In this document: one piece after another, positions 27,898 to 35,369 of the stretch | How positions within the stretch are numbered: position 1 is the stretch's first letter | Layout of the letters: each line of letters starts with the position of its first letter | From: Desulfovibrionaceae bacterium | Lineage (GTDB): Bacteria; Desulfobacterota; Desulfovibrionia; Desulfovibrionales; Desulfovibrionaceae | Assembly: GCA_009773665.1 (NCBI GenBank) | Contig: WSYE01000005.1 | Coordinates: 1-64,000 of the forward strand | Direction: 5' to 3' | Length of the DNA: 64,000 nt | Position numbers and translations under genes: made by a program | The notes under the pieces: generated by a model | What the model saw: the letters and a program-made list of their open reading frames with translations, nothing else | The model's database searches: none | What the model was told of the DNA's origin: nothing

Positions 27898-29385
27898 TTA
27901 CTCATTGATGTTTCTTTCCTCAATCGGTTTTCGTGGTACAACTGGGCTTTGCCTGGGGGGCTGCCCTTGCGCCTCATCGGGGTAGGCTATCTCGCGCGCC
28001 TTCTTCTCCCACTCGTTATTCCAATAGCCGTTCTTCAGACTCTCCCAAAGGTATCCTGGCCTTGTCATCTTGTCTTGAAACTGCCCTGCATGGACAGCTT
28101 CTTCTACGAGGATGTTGAAATGGTAATCGTCCATTTCAGGGGCAAACTTCCCATCCTTCATATAGATGTGATTCTCCAGCGTGATCCCTTCTTTATCCGA
28201 AGGCATATACCAAGGCGTCCGCCCTCTGTAGAGCTTGAGCGAATCGAGGTCCATGTTTTCATAATCGGTCCCCTTCAGACGCGCCCGAATCCGTTCTTTC
28301 AGCTCCGGCGACAGAGACTCTCCACCTCTACCACGGACGGCGACGCTCTCTGGATCGTAGGGTTCGTTCATCGGGCCTGACTCGCTCTTACGGACGATGC
28401 GTCCGTCGATTTGGCGCTGTTTCTCCCTACGGATGGTGTTCTCTCCGAACGGCTGTTGCGGTTGCTGCGACGGTTGCGCCGGAGTCCCTTGCGCCTGTTG
28501 CGTTGGCCCCTGCGGCTGCGCCGGAGTCGTCGCCTGCCCCTGCCCGGCGTTACCTCCAGGACTAGCACCGCCGCCGTCCTGCGCCGCGTATGCAACCGGG
28601 CGGCCAAGATCGTACCCCTGATCTGCGCCACGCGCCTCGAAGCGCGATTCCTCCGGCATCCGGCTGTTTTCCGGCGCTCCTGCGGCGGTCATGGCCGCAG
28701 GCTTGTCCAGCACCCCCTCGCGGGTGTTCACGTCCGGGGTGTCGTCCTCGAACAGCGTGCCGCCCTTGCCCAGGTTGGCCATGCCTGCGTCTAGCCATCC
28801 CCAATAATCGAACTTGCCGGTTCGGGGATCCCTGAAGCGGCTGGCCTTAGCCGGACCAGGCTCCGTCTGAGGCGACTGCTGATATTCGTTGTCAGCTCGA
28901 TACGGCTGGATACGCGCAATCGGTTCATATCCGGGCGAATCGTATGCGGGGAGGGGCCTCGGGCCAAACTCCCGCTTCGTACCCGGCGCAGGTTCACGCC
29001 ACAGCGCATCACCCATGCCCGACATGCCCTGGTACCACCTTCCTTCAGGTTCTTTGGACTGTGTTCCGTCCTCCTCAACATCCCCTGGCCTGTATTCGGG
29101 CATCCTCAACGGATTAGGCATAGGGACAGCCGTAGATGGCCCCAAATCCAAGCGCATACCCGGATCCGGGTCGTACCCCGGTTCGCCCGGCCTGGGGGGG
29201 AGAAGCTGTTTGACTCCCTCCGGCCCTGCCATAAGGCGCGATGGCCCGTATGATTGTGCGCTCTGTCCCTGCGGACGCAGCCCGAACAGCGTTCCCAGCA
29301 ACGTGGGGGCGAAGTCCGTCAGCGACTGCCATTTATCCTGCGGTGGGCCGAACCGGCCCCCGCCTTCCGATTGATTGAAAACCAT
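27898..29385 (-). CDS. Full-length cassette protein with metallopeptidase-like C-terminus (copy 3)
   Basis: The 495-residue protein has three parts. Residues 1-197 form a Pro/Gly/Arg-rich region I do not recognise, starting MVFNQSEGGGRFGPP. Residues 198-297 are the module shared with copies 1 and 2. The rest ends in a domain resembling DUF4157-type metallopeptidases, with ITLENHIYMKDGKF and a helix at 423-437. The expected HExxH reads EEAVH (428-432), so one zinc ligand is lost. AAGGAG lies seven bases before the ATG. There is no signal peptide. It follows the portal and two small phage-like genes behind a terminator. It could be a virion-associated or polymorphic effector. Confidence 0.65.
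   Translation of the reverse strand: MVFNQSEGGGRFGPPQDKWQSLTDFAPTLLGTLFGLRPQGQSAQSYGPSRLMAGPEGVKQLLPPRPGEPGYDPDPGMRLDLGPSTAVPMPNPLRMPEYRPGDVEEDGTQSKEPEGRWYQGMSGMGDALWREPAPGTKREFGPRPLPAYDSPGYEPIARIQPYRADNEYQQSPQTEPGPAKASRFRDPRTGKFDYWGWLDAGMANLGKGGTLFEDDTPDVNTREGVLDKPAAMTAAGAPENSRMPEESRFEARGADQGYDLGRPVAYAAQDGGGASPGGNAGQGQATTPAQPQGPTQQAQGTPAQPSQQPQQPFGENTIRREKQRQIDGRIVRKSESGPMNEPYDPESVAVRGRGGESLSPELKERIRARLKGTDYENMDLDSLKLYRGRTPWYMPSDKEGITLENHIYMKDGKFAPEMDDYHFNILVEEAVHAGQFQDKMTRPGYLWESLKNGYWNNEWEKKAREIAYPDEAQGQPPRQSPVVPRKPIEERNINE
28496..28797 (-). repeat. Shared cassette module, copy 3
   Basis: This is the module inside the full-length gene. It is slightly shorter than copy 2 because of a contraction in the Gly-rich linker. 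The edges match those of copy 2 (TGTTGCGTTGG and CTAGCCA). Confidence 0.9.
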
Positions 29386-29410
29386 GAAATTGCTCCTTGC
29401 GTCTTGTTGA

Positions 29411-29441
29411 AAACGGCCAGGGCCTCACACCCTGGCCGTTT
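29411..29441 (-). terminator. Hairpin terminator after the phage-like small genes
   Basis: Twelve-base arms AAACGGCCAGGG and CCCTGGCCGTTT with a seven-base loop end in GTTTT on the minus strand. They separate the small gene at 29446-29652 from the full-length cassette gene. Confidence 0.75.
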
Positions 29442-29445
29442 CGTA

Positions 29446-29652
29446 TTATTGCTGGTTTGCAGCGGCTGTCCGCGCCTTGACCTTCGGAGACGTGCCGGTT
29501 GTCTTCCCGCTCGCGCTCCCACTGCCCAGCGCCTTTTCCAGCGCGGCCACGCAGGCCTCGATGCGCGCCAGCCGCGCCTCAAGTTCCAGATGGACCGCGC
29601 ACGGTTTCACTGCGGCAGGTTCGGCCTTTCCGCCCAGGATCATCACGTTCAC
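29446..29652 (-). CDS. Small coiled-coil protein of the phage-like module
   Basis: The 68-residue protein has a helical, heptad-like centre (LELEARLARIEACVAALEKAL) and a basic Ser/Gly/Thr/Lys-rich tail. The ATG overlaps the stop of the preceding gene by four bases, so it is translationally coupled. I do not recognise the family. Being in the portal operon suggests a minor structural or assembly role. Confidence 0.6.
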   Translation of the reverse strand: MNVMILGGKAEPAAVKPCAVHLELEARLARIEACVAALEKALGSGSASGKTTGTSPKVKARTAAANQQ

Positions 29653-29939
29653 AGCACCCTCCCGGCGTTGCCGCCGCCCTCGGCGCTCCCGCCCAGGCGC
29701 GCCCGCGCCTCGTCGCCCACCTCCACCACGCAGGTCAACGCGGCCACCAGTTCCTCCAGGGCCTCAAGCCCGGCCTTGATGCGCCCGAACTCCGCCGTTT
29801 CGGCGGCCTTCAGGTTCAGGATGGCCTCGCGCCGGATGTCCAGCTGCTCGTCGATCACCTCGCGCACGGCGTCGCAGTGCAGCAGGCGACCGACCTCCTC
29901 GCCGCGCCGGGACAACAGTTCCAGTTCGTGGTGGTTCAC
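29649..29939 (-). CDS. Small helical protein of the phage-like module
   Basis: The 96-residue, mostly helical, acidic protein starts MNHHELELLSRRGEEVGRLL. It overlaps the portal stop codon and the next gene's start by four bases each, forming a tight portal-29649-29446 operon. There is no recognisable domain. Confidence 0.6.
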   Translation of the reverse strand: MNHHELELLSRRGEEVGRLLHCDAVREVIDEQLDIRREAILNLKAAETAEFGRIKAGLEALEELVAALTCVVEVGDEARARLGGSAEGGGNAGRVL

Positions 29940-32182
29940 TGAGGGCCTCCGTCAGGGCCGGATGCTCCGGGCATTCCGCCAGCAAAGGGGCCAGCCGCCG
30001 GACCGGACGCCATCAGGGCGTCCCGACCGGGCATGACGCCGGGACCAGACAGGGGAAGACCAGGCCCGCCAGGCATTTCAGATAACCCCGGCCCCATTGG
30101 ACCAGCCATGCCTCCTGCCGTTGACATTCCGGCTCCCCCGGGCATCCCCGCCCCTATGAAGCCCAAGCCCCCGCCGTCCATGCCGGGGCCTTGGGCCGCG
30201 CCACGGCGACCACCCTGTCCGGCCTGCCCGCCACCGCGCCCGGCCCGCATCTCGGCCCTGGCGTTGCGCTCGGACTCCTTGCGCAGCTCCTTGGCGTGCT
30301 CACCGATGGCCTTTTGCAGGCCGTCGTTGTGGCCTCTCAGCTCCTCGATCTGCTGCTTGAGCTCCTTCACCTGGTCCATGCGCTCGTCGGACAGCAGGTA
30401 TTCGCTCACGTCGATGTCCATGAATTCGTACTTGGCCTTGATGGCCTTGATGACCCCCTTGGGATCGCAGATGCCAAGCTGCAAACCAGCCTTGAGCATC
30501 ATCTGGATCATCTCGTCCATGAGCTTCGCGCTCTCCATGCGCTCCTGCGGGCCGACGCCCACGTCGATGGACACGGAGTACTCGCCCATGACGTCACGCG
30601 CCTCCACGGCCACGTCCGCGCCCACGATGCGCACGTCGTCCTCGGGCGGGTAGAGCCTTACGATGTCCAGGATGCGGGCCAGGATTTTCCTGAAGCTGCG
30701 GGCGATGCGCCGGGCGTAGAGCTTCTGGCGCTGCATCCCGGCAGTGAGTCGCATCTGCATGCCCGCCGCTGTCTGGTTCAGGGCGTTGTTGTCCAGGCCC
30801 TGCATGTTCTCATTGACGCCGGACTCCTTGGCCACCTCCTGGAGCGTCAGTTGAAAGGCGTTCAAGAGCAGCGGGTCGCCCGGCGCGGGCACCAGCTCCT
30901 GCACGGTGCCGAGCGACGGCACCAGGGACACGTCCCCAGGCCCCATGGTGGAGAGGATCTTGCGGGCACGGGCGTCAGTGGTCAGGAACCCCCGGTAAGT
31001 GCTCATGGCCGCAGAATCCTGGATGTTTCTGAGCAGGTTGGAGAGCACCCGCTGGCGATGGTCCAGCACAGCGGCGATGGGACGGCCCACAGGCTTGTGG
31101 GGCTCCTTGTAGACGAAGCCCAGCTCGAAGGGCGGGCCGCCGTAGGGGTTCTCGATGGGGCCGCGCAGGATCACGTCCTCGCAGACCGTGATGATGCAGG
31201 GTTTGAGCAGCTTGGTCTCGTCCAGGGCCAGACGGGTGTAGCACTCCCACACCCACACTTCGCCCTGGCCCCGGCGCGCCGGGGAGTCCGCCCCGTCGCC
31301 ACGGCCGGAGCCGAGCATCTCGGGTGTGGACAGGCCGTCCACCGAGTGCAGGGTGTCGAACTCGGAGGCGGTGTCGTCGCCTGCGCGGCGCTCGTCCAGG
31401 CGGGCGGACACGGCGGCGTGGCTGCCCTTGCGGTAGACCCCGGCCATCTCCTGGCGGCGGATGGAGTCCAGGTCGCGCTTGACCACGTGGGCCACGAAGG
31501 GGTTTTTGCCAAGCTCCGGATAGCCAGGCAGCATGTACAGCTCACGCGGCGGCACAACCTCAAGATGGAAGCCCTGGTAGGTGGATTTGCGGCGCACGGC
31601 CTTGGCCCCGCGAAGTCCGGTGACCGGCGCGCCCGTAAGGGGGTCCTGCCGGGTGAAGGTCTTGCCGCCGCGCACGTCCACAATGGTCTTGTCCGAGGCA
31701 GCCAGGGCTTCGATCTCCTCGGTGGACATGACGGGCAAAAGCTCCGTGGTCAGGTCGAAGTCGTCTCGCTGGGTCACCTTCATCACGCCGTAGTGGTTCA
31801 CCAGGCAGTCGTGGACGAAGTCCTCCACCAGCTGTTCGCCGCCCAGCTGGTTGAACAGCTTGTGGCGCACGTAGCGCTTCAGGCGGTCTGCGCGGTGTTG
31901 AGCCTCCTTGTTCTCGGCAGGGTCCTTGCCGGAGAGCACCGGGTTGAAGGCGAAAAAGTCACCGGTGAACACTTCCACCAGCCCCGGCTTCATCCACTCC
32001 ACCACCGAGAAGATGGTGGGGTGCACGGTCTGGGACCAGCCGGGGCGCTCGTTGCCGTAGGGTTCGGCCCGGTAGCTGCGGTAGTGCTTCTCACGCTCGG
32101 CGGACAGCTCGGCTTGGTAGGACCGGGCCTTGTCCATGTCCTGCTTGAGGAGCGTCAACAGGTCTTTGTCTGCAATGGGCAT
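29936..32182 (-). CDS. Phage portal protein
   Basis: The 748-residue protein corresponds to large podovirus-type portal proteins, the dodecameric ring through which DNA enters the head. Supporting stretches are VEWMKPGLVEVFTGDFFAF, HDCLVNHYGVMK, VVPPRELYMLPGYPEL and AGMQMRLTAGMQRQKLYAR, followed by a helical region and a C-terminal tail of about 100 residues very rich in Gly, Met, Pro and Ala. AGGAGA precedes the ATG at 32182. The open frame continuing to 33538 is an overlap with the terminase in another frame. Confidence 0.8.
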   Translation of the reverse strand: MPIADKDLLTLLKQDMDKARSYQAELSAEREKHYRSYRAEPYGNERPGWSQTVHPTIFSVVEWMKPGLVEVFTGDFFAFNPVLSGKDPAENKEAQHRADRLKRYVRHKLFNQLGGEQLVEDFVHDCLVNHYGVMKVTQRDDFDLTTELLPVMSTEEIEALAASDKTIVDVRGGKTFTRQDPLTGAPVTGLRGAKAVRRKSTYQGFHLEVVPPRELYMLPGYPELGKNPFVAHVVKRDLDSIRRQEMAGVYRKGSHAAVSARLDERRAGDDTASEFDTLHSVDGLSTPEMLGSGRGDGADSPARRGQGEVWVWECYTRLALDETKLLKPCIITVCEDVILRGPIENPYGGPPFELGFVYKEPHKPVGRPIAAVLDHRQRVLSNLLRNIQDSAAMSTYRGFLTTDARARKILSTMGPGDVSLVPSLGTVQELVPAPGDPLLLNAFQLTLQEVAKESGVNENMQGLDNNALNQTAAGMQMRLTAGMQRQKLYARRIARSFRKILARILDIVRLYPPEDDVRIVGADVAVEARDVMGEYSVSIDVGVGPQERMESAKLMDEMIQMMLKAGLQLGICDPKGVIKAIKAKYEFMDIDVSEYLLSDERMDQVKELKQQIEELRGHNDGLQKAIGEHAKELRKESERNARAEMRAGRGGGQAGQGGRRGAAQGPGMDGGGLGFIGAGMPGGAGMSTAGGMAGPMGPGLSEMPGGPGLPLSGPGVMPGRDALMASGPAAGPFAGGMPGASGPDGGPQ

Positions 32183-32190
32183 GGGGTCTC

Positions 32191-33501
32191 CTAGAGGAAC
32201 CGGGAGGGCTCCTGGCCCTCCTCGGTGTTTGGGGTGTCGTCCGCCGTCCTGAAGCGGTCGGCGTGGGCCATGGTCAAAACAAAGGCGTCGGCAATGTTGG
32301 GCGAGGGCACGCCCCGGCGTTTCAGCTCGTCCTTGCCCTCCACCTTGATGCGCCCGGTGGGCAGGTAGGCGAAGCGCGGGGCGGAGAGCTCGGCCGCCAG
32401 CTTGCTGGCCAGGGGGACCGCGCCGTCGATGGCGGCTATGCGAGAAGCGAAGAACTCGCGGGCCTTCCACCACAGCTCGTCGCGGCGGCGGTTGAAGCGC
32501 TCCGAGGAGGACGCTGATTCTGCAACGTTCACCGCCGTCACCGGCAGCCCCCAGCCGGACAGGGTGTGGGCCACGCCCGCGCCCCACCCCACGGCGTCCA
32601 CGTAGACGGCCTCGGGCCGCAGGTCGTGGAAGCACTCGCGGGCGCGCCCGGCGATGGCCAGGGTGTCGTCCAGGCGAAATTCCTCGGCGTGGATCACCTT
32701 GCCGCCCTGGCGCACCACGATGGCCGAAGGGTCGCCGCCAAGCGACATACCCACGTCCACGCCCATCACCGACGGGGCGTCGCGGTAGCCCACCTGCCGG
32801 TCCAGCGAATCGAGCACCAGCGAGAGCGGGATGAGGGTGTCCTCGCCGGTCACGTCGAAGTCGCACTCGTATTCCTGGCGGAACTGGGACTCGGTCATTT
32901 GGGCGCGGGCGGAGTCCACCTCCTCCAGAGGGAGCAGGCGGGTCTGGCTGACGGGGAAGCGGGCAGCGTACCAGTCGGGGTTTCGAAGCGCGGTCTGGTA
33001 CAGGTCGAAGAAGTGGTTGTGGCCGCGCGGGGTGCCGATGAAGATGGCGAAGCCCCTGCGGTCGGACAGGGCCGGACGGATGACCGTGGCGTAGGCCTCG
33101 GGCCTGAAATCCGCGTATTCGTCCAGCACCACGCCGTCCAGGTACAGGCCGCGCAGGCTGTCGGGGTTGTCCGCGCCGTGCAGGCTGATGCGTGATCCGT
33201 TCTCGAAATCCAGGCGCAGCTCCCCTTCGCTGATCTTCACGCCGGGAATCTCTCGTGCGTAGAGCTTGAGGTAGTCCCAGGCCACGCGCTTGGCCTGGGT
33301 AAGGGTTGGAGCCACGTAGGCCAGCCGGAGGTTTGGCGGGCCGTCGCGGTGCGCGGCGTCGATCAGGGCGTTGACGCACAGGACGGTCTTTCCGAAGCGC
33401 CTGTGGCACACCAGCACCGAGAAGCGTTTCAACCCGTCGTGGATCTGCCTTTGGAAACGATGCGGCTCGTAGCCGGTATGGATGGTAATTCCGGTCTTCA
33501 T
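32191..33501 (-). CDS. terL: Phage terminase large subunit
   Basis: The 436-residue protein has an ATPase domain with an atypical Walker A, CHRRFGKT (residues 32-39), and Walker B with catalytic acid in VVLDEYADF, then the coupling motif FIGTPRG. A C-terminal RNase H-like nuclease follows, with MGVDVGMSLGGDPSAI and YVDAVGWGAG. It is intact in length and would cut and pump DNA into a procapsid. Eight bases separate it from the portal start. The start has no obvious ribosome binding site, but a dyad symmetric site and a terminator precede it. Confidence 0.88.
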   Translation of the reverse strand: MKTGITIHTGYEPHRFQRQIHDGLKRFSVLVCHRRFGKTVLCVNALIDAAHRDGPPNLRLAYVAPTLTQAKRVAWDYLKLYAREIPGVKISEGELRLDFENGSRISLHGADNPDSLRGLYLDGVVLDEYADFRPEAYATVIRPALSDRRGFAIFIGTPRGHNHFFDLYQTALRNPDWYAARFPVSQTRLLPLEEVDSARAQMTESQFRQEYECDFDVTGEDTLIPLSLVLDSLDRQVGYRDAPSVMGVDVGMSLGGDPSAIVVRQGGKVIHAEEFRLDDTLAIAGRARECFHDLRPEAVYVDAVGWGAGVAHTLSGWGLPVTAVNVAESASSSERFNRRRDELWWKAREFFASRIAAIDGAVPLASKLAAELSAPRFAYLPTGRIKVEGKDELKRRGVPSPNIADAFVLTMAHADRFRTADDTPNTEEGQEPSRFL

Positions 33502-33538
33502 GAACCGGGCAGTGTAGCCGGGAATCTGACGGCGTCAC

Positions 33539-33558
33539 CCCATATAGGGGTATGTGGG
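33539..33558. promoter_or_regulatory. Repeated dyad site upstream of the terminase (site 2)
   Basis: CCCATATAGGGGTATGTGGG matches the perfect palindrome at 34275-34294 at 17 of 20 positions, and the similarity continues into GAAAG beyond it. It lies 37 bases before the terminase start codon and directly after the connector's terminator, as expected of an operator or promoter element. Confidence 0.6.
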
Positions 33559-33567
33559 GAGAAAGTT

Positions 33568-33598
33568 GCCCGGAGCCTCAATAATTGCGGCTCCGGGC
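33568..33598 (-). terminator. Terminator between connector and terminase
   Basis: Ten-base arms GCCCGGAGCC and GGCTCCGGGC with an eleven-base loop are followed on the minus strand by AACTTTCTC. It follows the connector stop codon by seven bases. Confidence 0.7.
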
Positions 33599-33605
33599 GC
33601 GCGGG

Positions 33606-34217
33606 CTAGGTCAGCCAGCCCCGCCGGGTCACGGTGACCGGGGAGATGGCCGAGTAGGTGTTCAGCAGGTTGTTCTCTAGTTCCTGCAGGAGCTGCGTAT
33701 CCAGGGACACGTCCATTTCGTCTATGTTCTTGAGGCGCACCGCCGCGTATTCGGCCACCAGATCGTCCAGCTTGCCGTTAAACGGCGTGGGCGAATCCAG
33801 TTCCAGGAGCGTTGTGTCCAGGAGCGGCCAGTACAGGAGCGTCATGCCGTAGGCCGCGCCTGGCGTGCCCGCCAGGTACAGGTTGTCGCCCCGTATGAGC
33901 CACACGGACGCTTCTCCCGGCGCGGTCAGCTGCTCCCAGGAGTCGTCGCTCTGCTTGGCCAGCTTGGTGTTTGTGCCGTCGCGGTAGAGGCCGTAATCGG
34001 CCATGAAGTCTGAAGGCAGGGGGTAGTCCTCCCGCCCGGCCTCGGTCTCGAACCGGTACACGGCGCGGCCCAGTTCCACGTCGTTTCGATAGAGCACGTG
34101 CGAGAGCCGTCGGTAGCCCTTGGCCACGATCTTCAGCATCTGCTCGTCGCTCCAGCGGGTTTTGAGTTCGTCGGTCAGTTCGAGCCTGATTTCATCGAGC
34201 AAGTCCGCGATAGTCAT
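33606..34217 (-). CDS. Phage head-tail connector/adaptor-like protein
   Basis: The 203-residue protein starts MTIADLLDEIRLELTDE and continues with RWSDEQMLKIVAKGYRRLS and a closing helix ending in the AISPVTV region. This is typical of gp6-like/adaptor proteins that join portal to tail. GAGGAG precedes the ATG at 34217; the frame is open further upstream but unsupported. It is transcribed before the terminase and portal genes, as a separate unit with its own dyad element and terminator. Confidence 0.7.
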   Translation of the reverse strand: MTIADLLDEIRLELTDELKTRWSDEQMLKIVAKGYRRLSHVLYRNDVELGRAVYRFETEAGREDYPLPSDFMADYGLYRDGTNTKLAKQSDDSWEQLTAPGEASVWLIRGDNLYLAGTPGAAYGMTLLYWPLLDTTLLELDSPTPFNGKLDDLVAEYAAVRLKNIDEMDVSLDTQLLQELENNLLNTYSAISPVTVTRRGWLT

Positions 34218-34274
34218 GTGTCTTCTCCTCTGCCAGGGCGCGGATGGTATAACCCGGCAAAGGAAACGATTCAG

Positions 34275-34294
34275 CCCACATAGCGCTATGTGGG
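34275..34294. promoter_or_regulatory. Perfect 20-base palindrome upstream of the connector gene (site 1)
   Basis: CCCACATAGCGCTATGTGGG is a perfect palindrome lying 57 bases before the connector start codon. A near copy sits before the terminase gene (33539-33558). It is probably the binding site of a phage-type regulator that is not encoded in the window. Confidence 0.65.
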
Positions 34295-34389
34295 AAGAAA
34301 GATGCAAAAAGATGTGGCGTGCCCCTTTGACGGACGCCCCCCCAAGGCTTACAGTCCCGCCCTACAATATCGCTTCTGGAGTACTGTAT

Positions 34390-35268
34390 ATGAATGTCTC
34401 AATCCTTATCGATGGCAGTTTTTTCTGGATGAAGCACCTCGAAGCCCGCCTCGGCCAGCCTCCCTCGGCGGAGTCCGTGAAGCAGGCCTGCGAACTCATC
34501 ATGGCCGACTCCGAGTTTGAAAACGACAAGCTGTTCCGCGCCTATTATTACGACTCTCCGCCCTACGGCGGCCGCGCGGTGCACCCCATTTCCCAGCGCG
34601 AGATCGAATTCAGCACCACTGAACAGCACCGCATCAAAAACGACTACCTCACCCAGCTCCAGCGCATGCCCCGCATGGCCCTGCGCCTGGGGTCGCTGGC
34701 CATGCAGGGCTGGAAACTCAACAAGAAGAACATGCGCGGCATCATGGAATCCTTGAGCCGAAATCTCCCTCTTCAGCCCCAGGACGTGTCCATCAACCTG
34801 GTGCAGAAGGAAGTGGACATGCTCATGGGCCTGGACATCGCCTGGATGGCCGCCCGTGGCATGGTGGACAAAGTGGTGCTGCTTACCGGCGACGCGGACA
34901 TGATCCCGGCCATGAACTTCGCCCGCGAACACGGCATGCTCGTTTTCGTGGCCAAGTTCGGCTACTACCTGTCGGACAAGCTGCGCGAGCACGCCGACGG
35001 CGTGGTGGAGTTCACCCTGCCCGCCCCGGAGAGAACACACACACCTTCGGCGCGCGTGGTGTCCATGCCCGCAGGCGGGGGGTATCACCACGGAGCCAAC
35101 GGGCACAGCGCCAATGGCCATGCCCCTGCCGCTCCTGCCGCTTCCCCGACTCCGGAAGCTTCGGCGGCCCCTGCCGCCTGTGCCGCCATCGTGGCCGACC
35201 CGGCCATCCCGGACATCCTCCTGGAGGACACCCCGGAGGACCCCGACGACCACGTCGGCAACAAGTAG
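34390..35268 (+). CDS. NYN-domain (LabA/DUF88) putative ribonuclease
   Basis: The 292-residue protein begins MNVSILIDGSFFW, the first acidic motif of the NYN/PIN-like nuclease fold. Further conserved residues are in VDMLMGLDIAWMAARG and VLLTGDADMIPAMNFARE, which supply the acidic metal-binding triad. Members are predicted Mg2+-dependent RNases. After about residue 225 the sequence becomes low-complexity, rich in Ala, Pro and His. TGGAG precedes the ATG at 34390. It lies just outside the phage-like module, in the opposite direction. Confidence 0.8.
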   Translation: MNVSILIDGSFFWMKHLEARLGQPPSAESVKQACELIMADSEFENDKLFRAYYYDSPPYGGRAVHPISQREIEFSTTEQHRIKNDYLTQLQRMPRMALRLGSLAMQGWKLNKKNMRGIMESLSRNLPLQPQDVSINLVQKEVDMLMGLDIAWMAARGMVDKVVLLTGDADMIPAMNFAREHGMLVFVAKFGYYLSDKLREHADGVVEFTLPAPERTHTPSARVVSMPAGGGYHHGANGHSANGHAPAAPAASPTPEASAAPAACAAIVADPAIPDILLEDTPEDPDDHVGNK

Positions 35269-35285
35269 ATATATCGCACCCCAGG

Positions 35286-35311
35286 CCGGGAAGCCCGCAG
35301 AGGCTTCCCGG
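35286..35311 (+). terminator. Terminator after the NYN gene
   Basis: A perfect ten-base stem CCGGGAAGCC/GGCTTCCCGG with a six-base loop is followed by TCTTGCCTT. Confidence 0.7.
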
Positions 35312-35369
35312 TCTTGCCTTGCCGGAAAAAAGATGCTTCTATCCCCCTCCCGCCAGGAGGGACCTTCCC

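Noticed and set aside
25019-28797. CRISPR-like or insertion-sequence interpretation of the three repeats
   Set aside because: The repeats are ~300 bases, coding, irregularly spaced and without spacers, terminal inverted repeats or a transposase.
30191-32194. 667-residue open frame antisense to the portal gene
   Set aside because: No family resemblance and no ribosome binding site; the minus strand holds an intact portal protein.
32183-33538. Extension of the portal reading frame upstream to 33538
   Set aside because: This part overlaps the terminase in another frame, has a random basic composition, and the portal has a good ribosome binding site at 32182.
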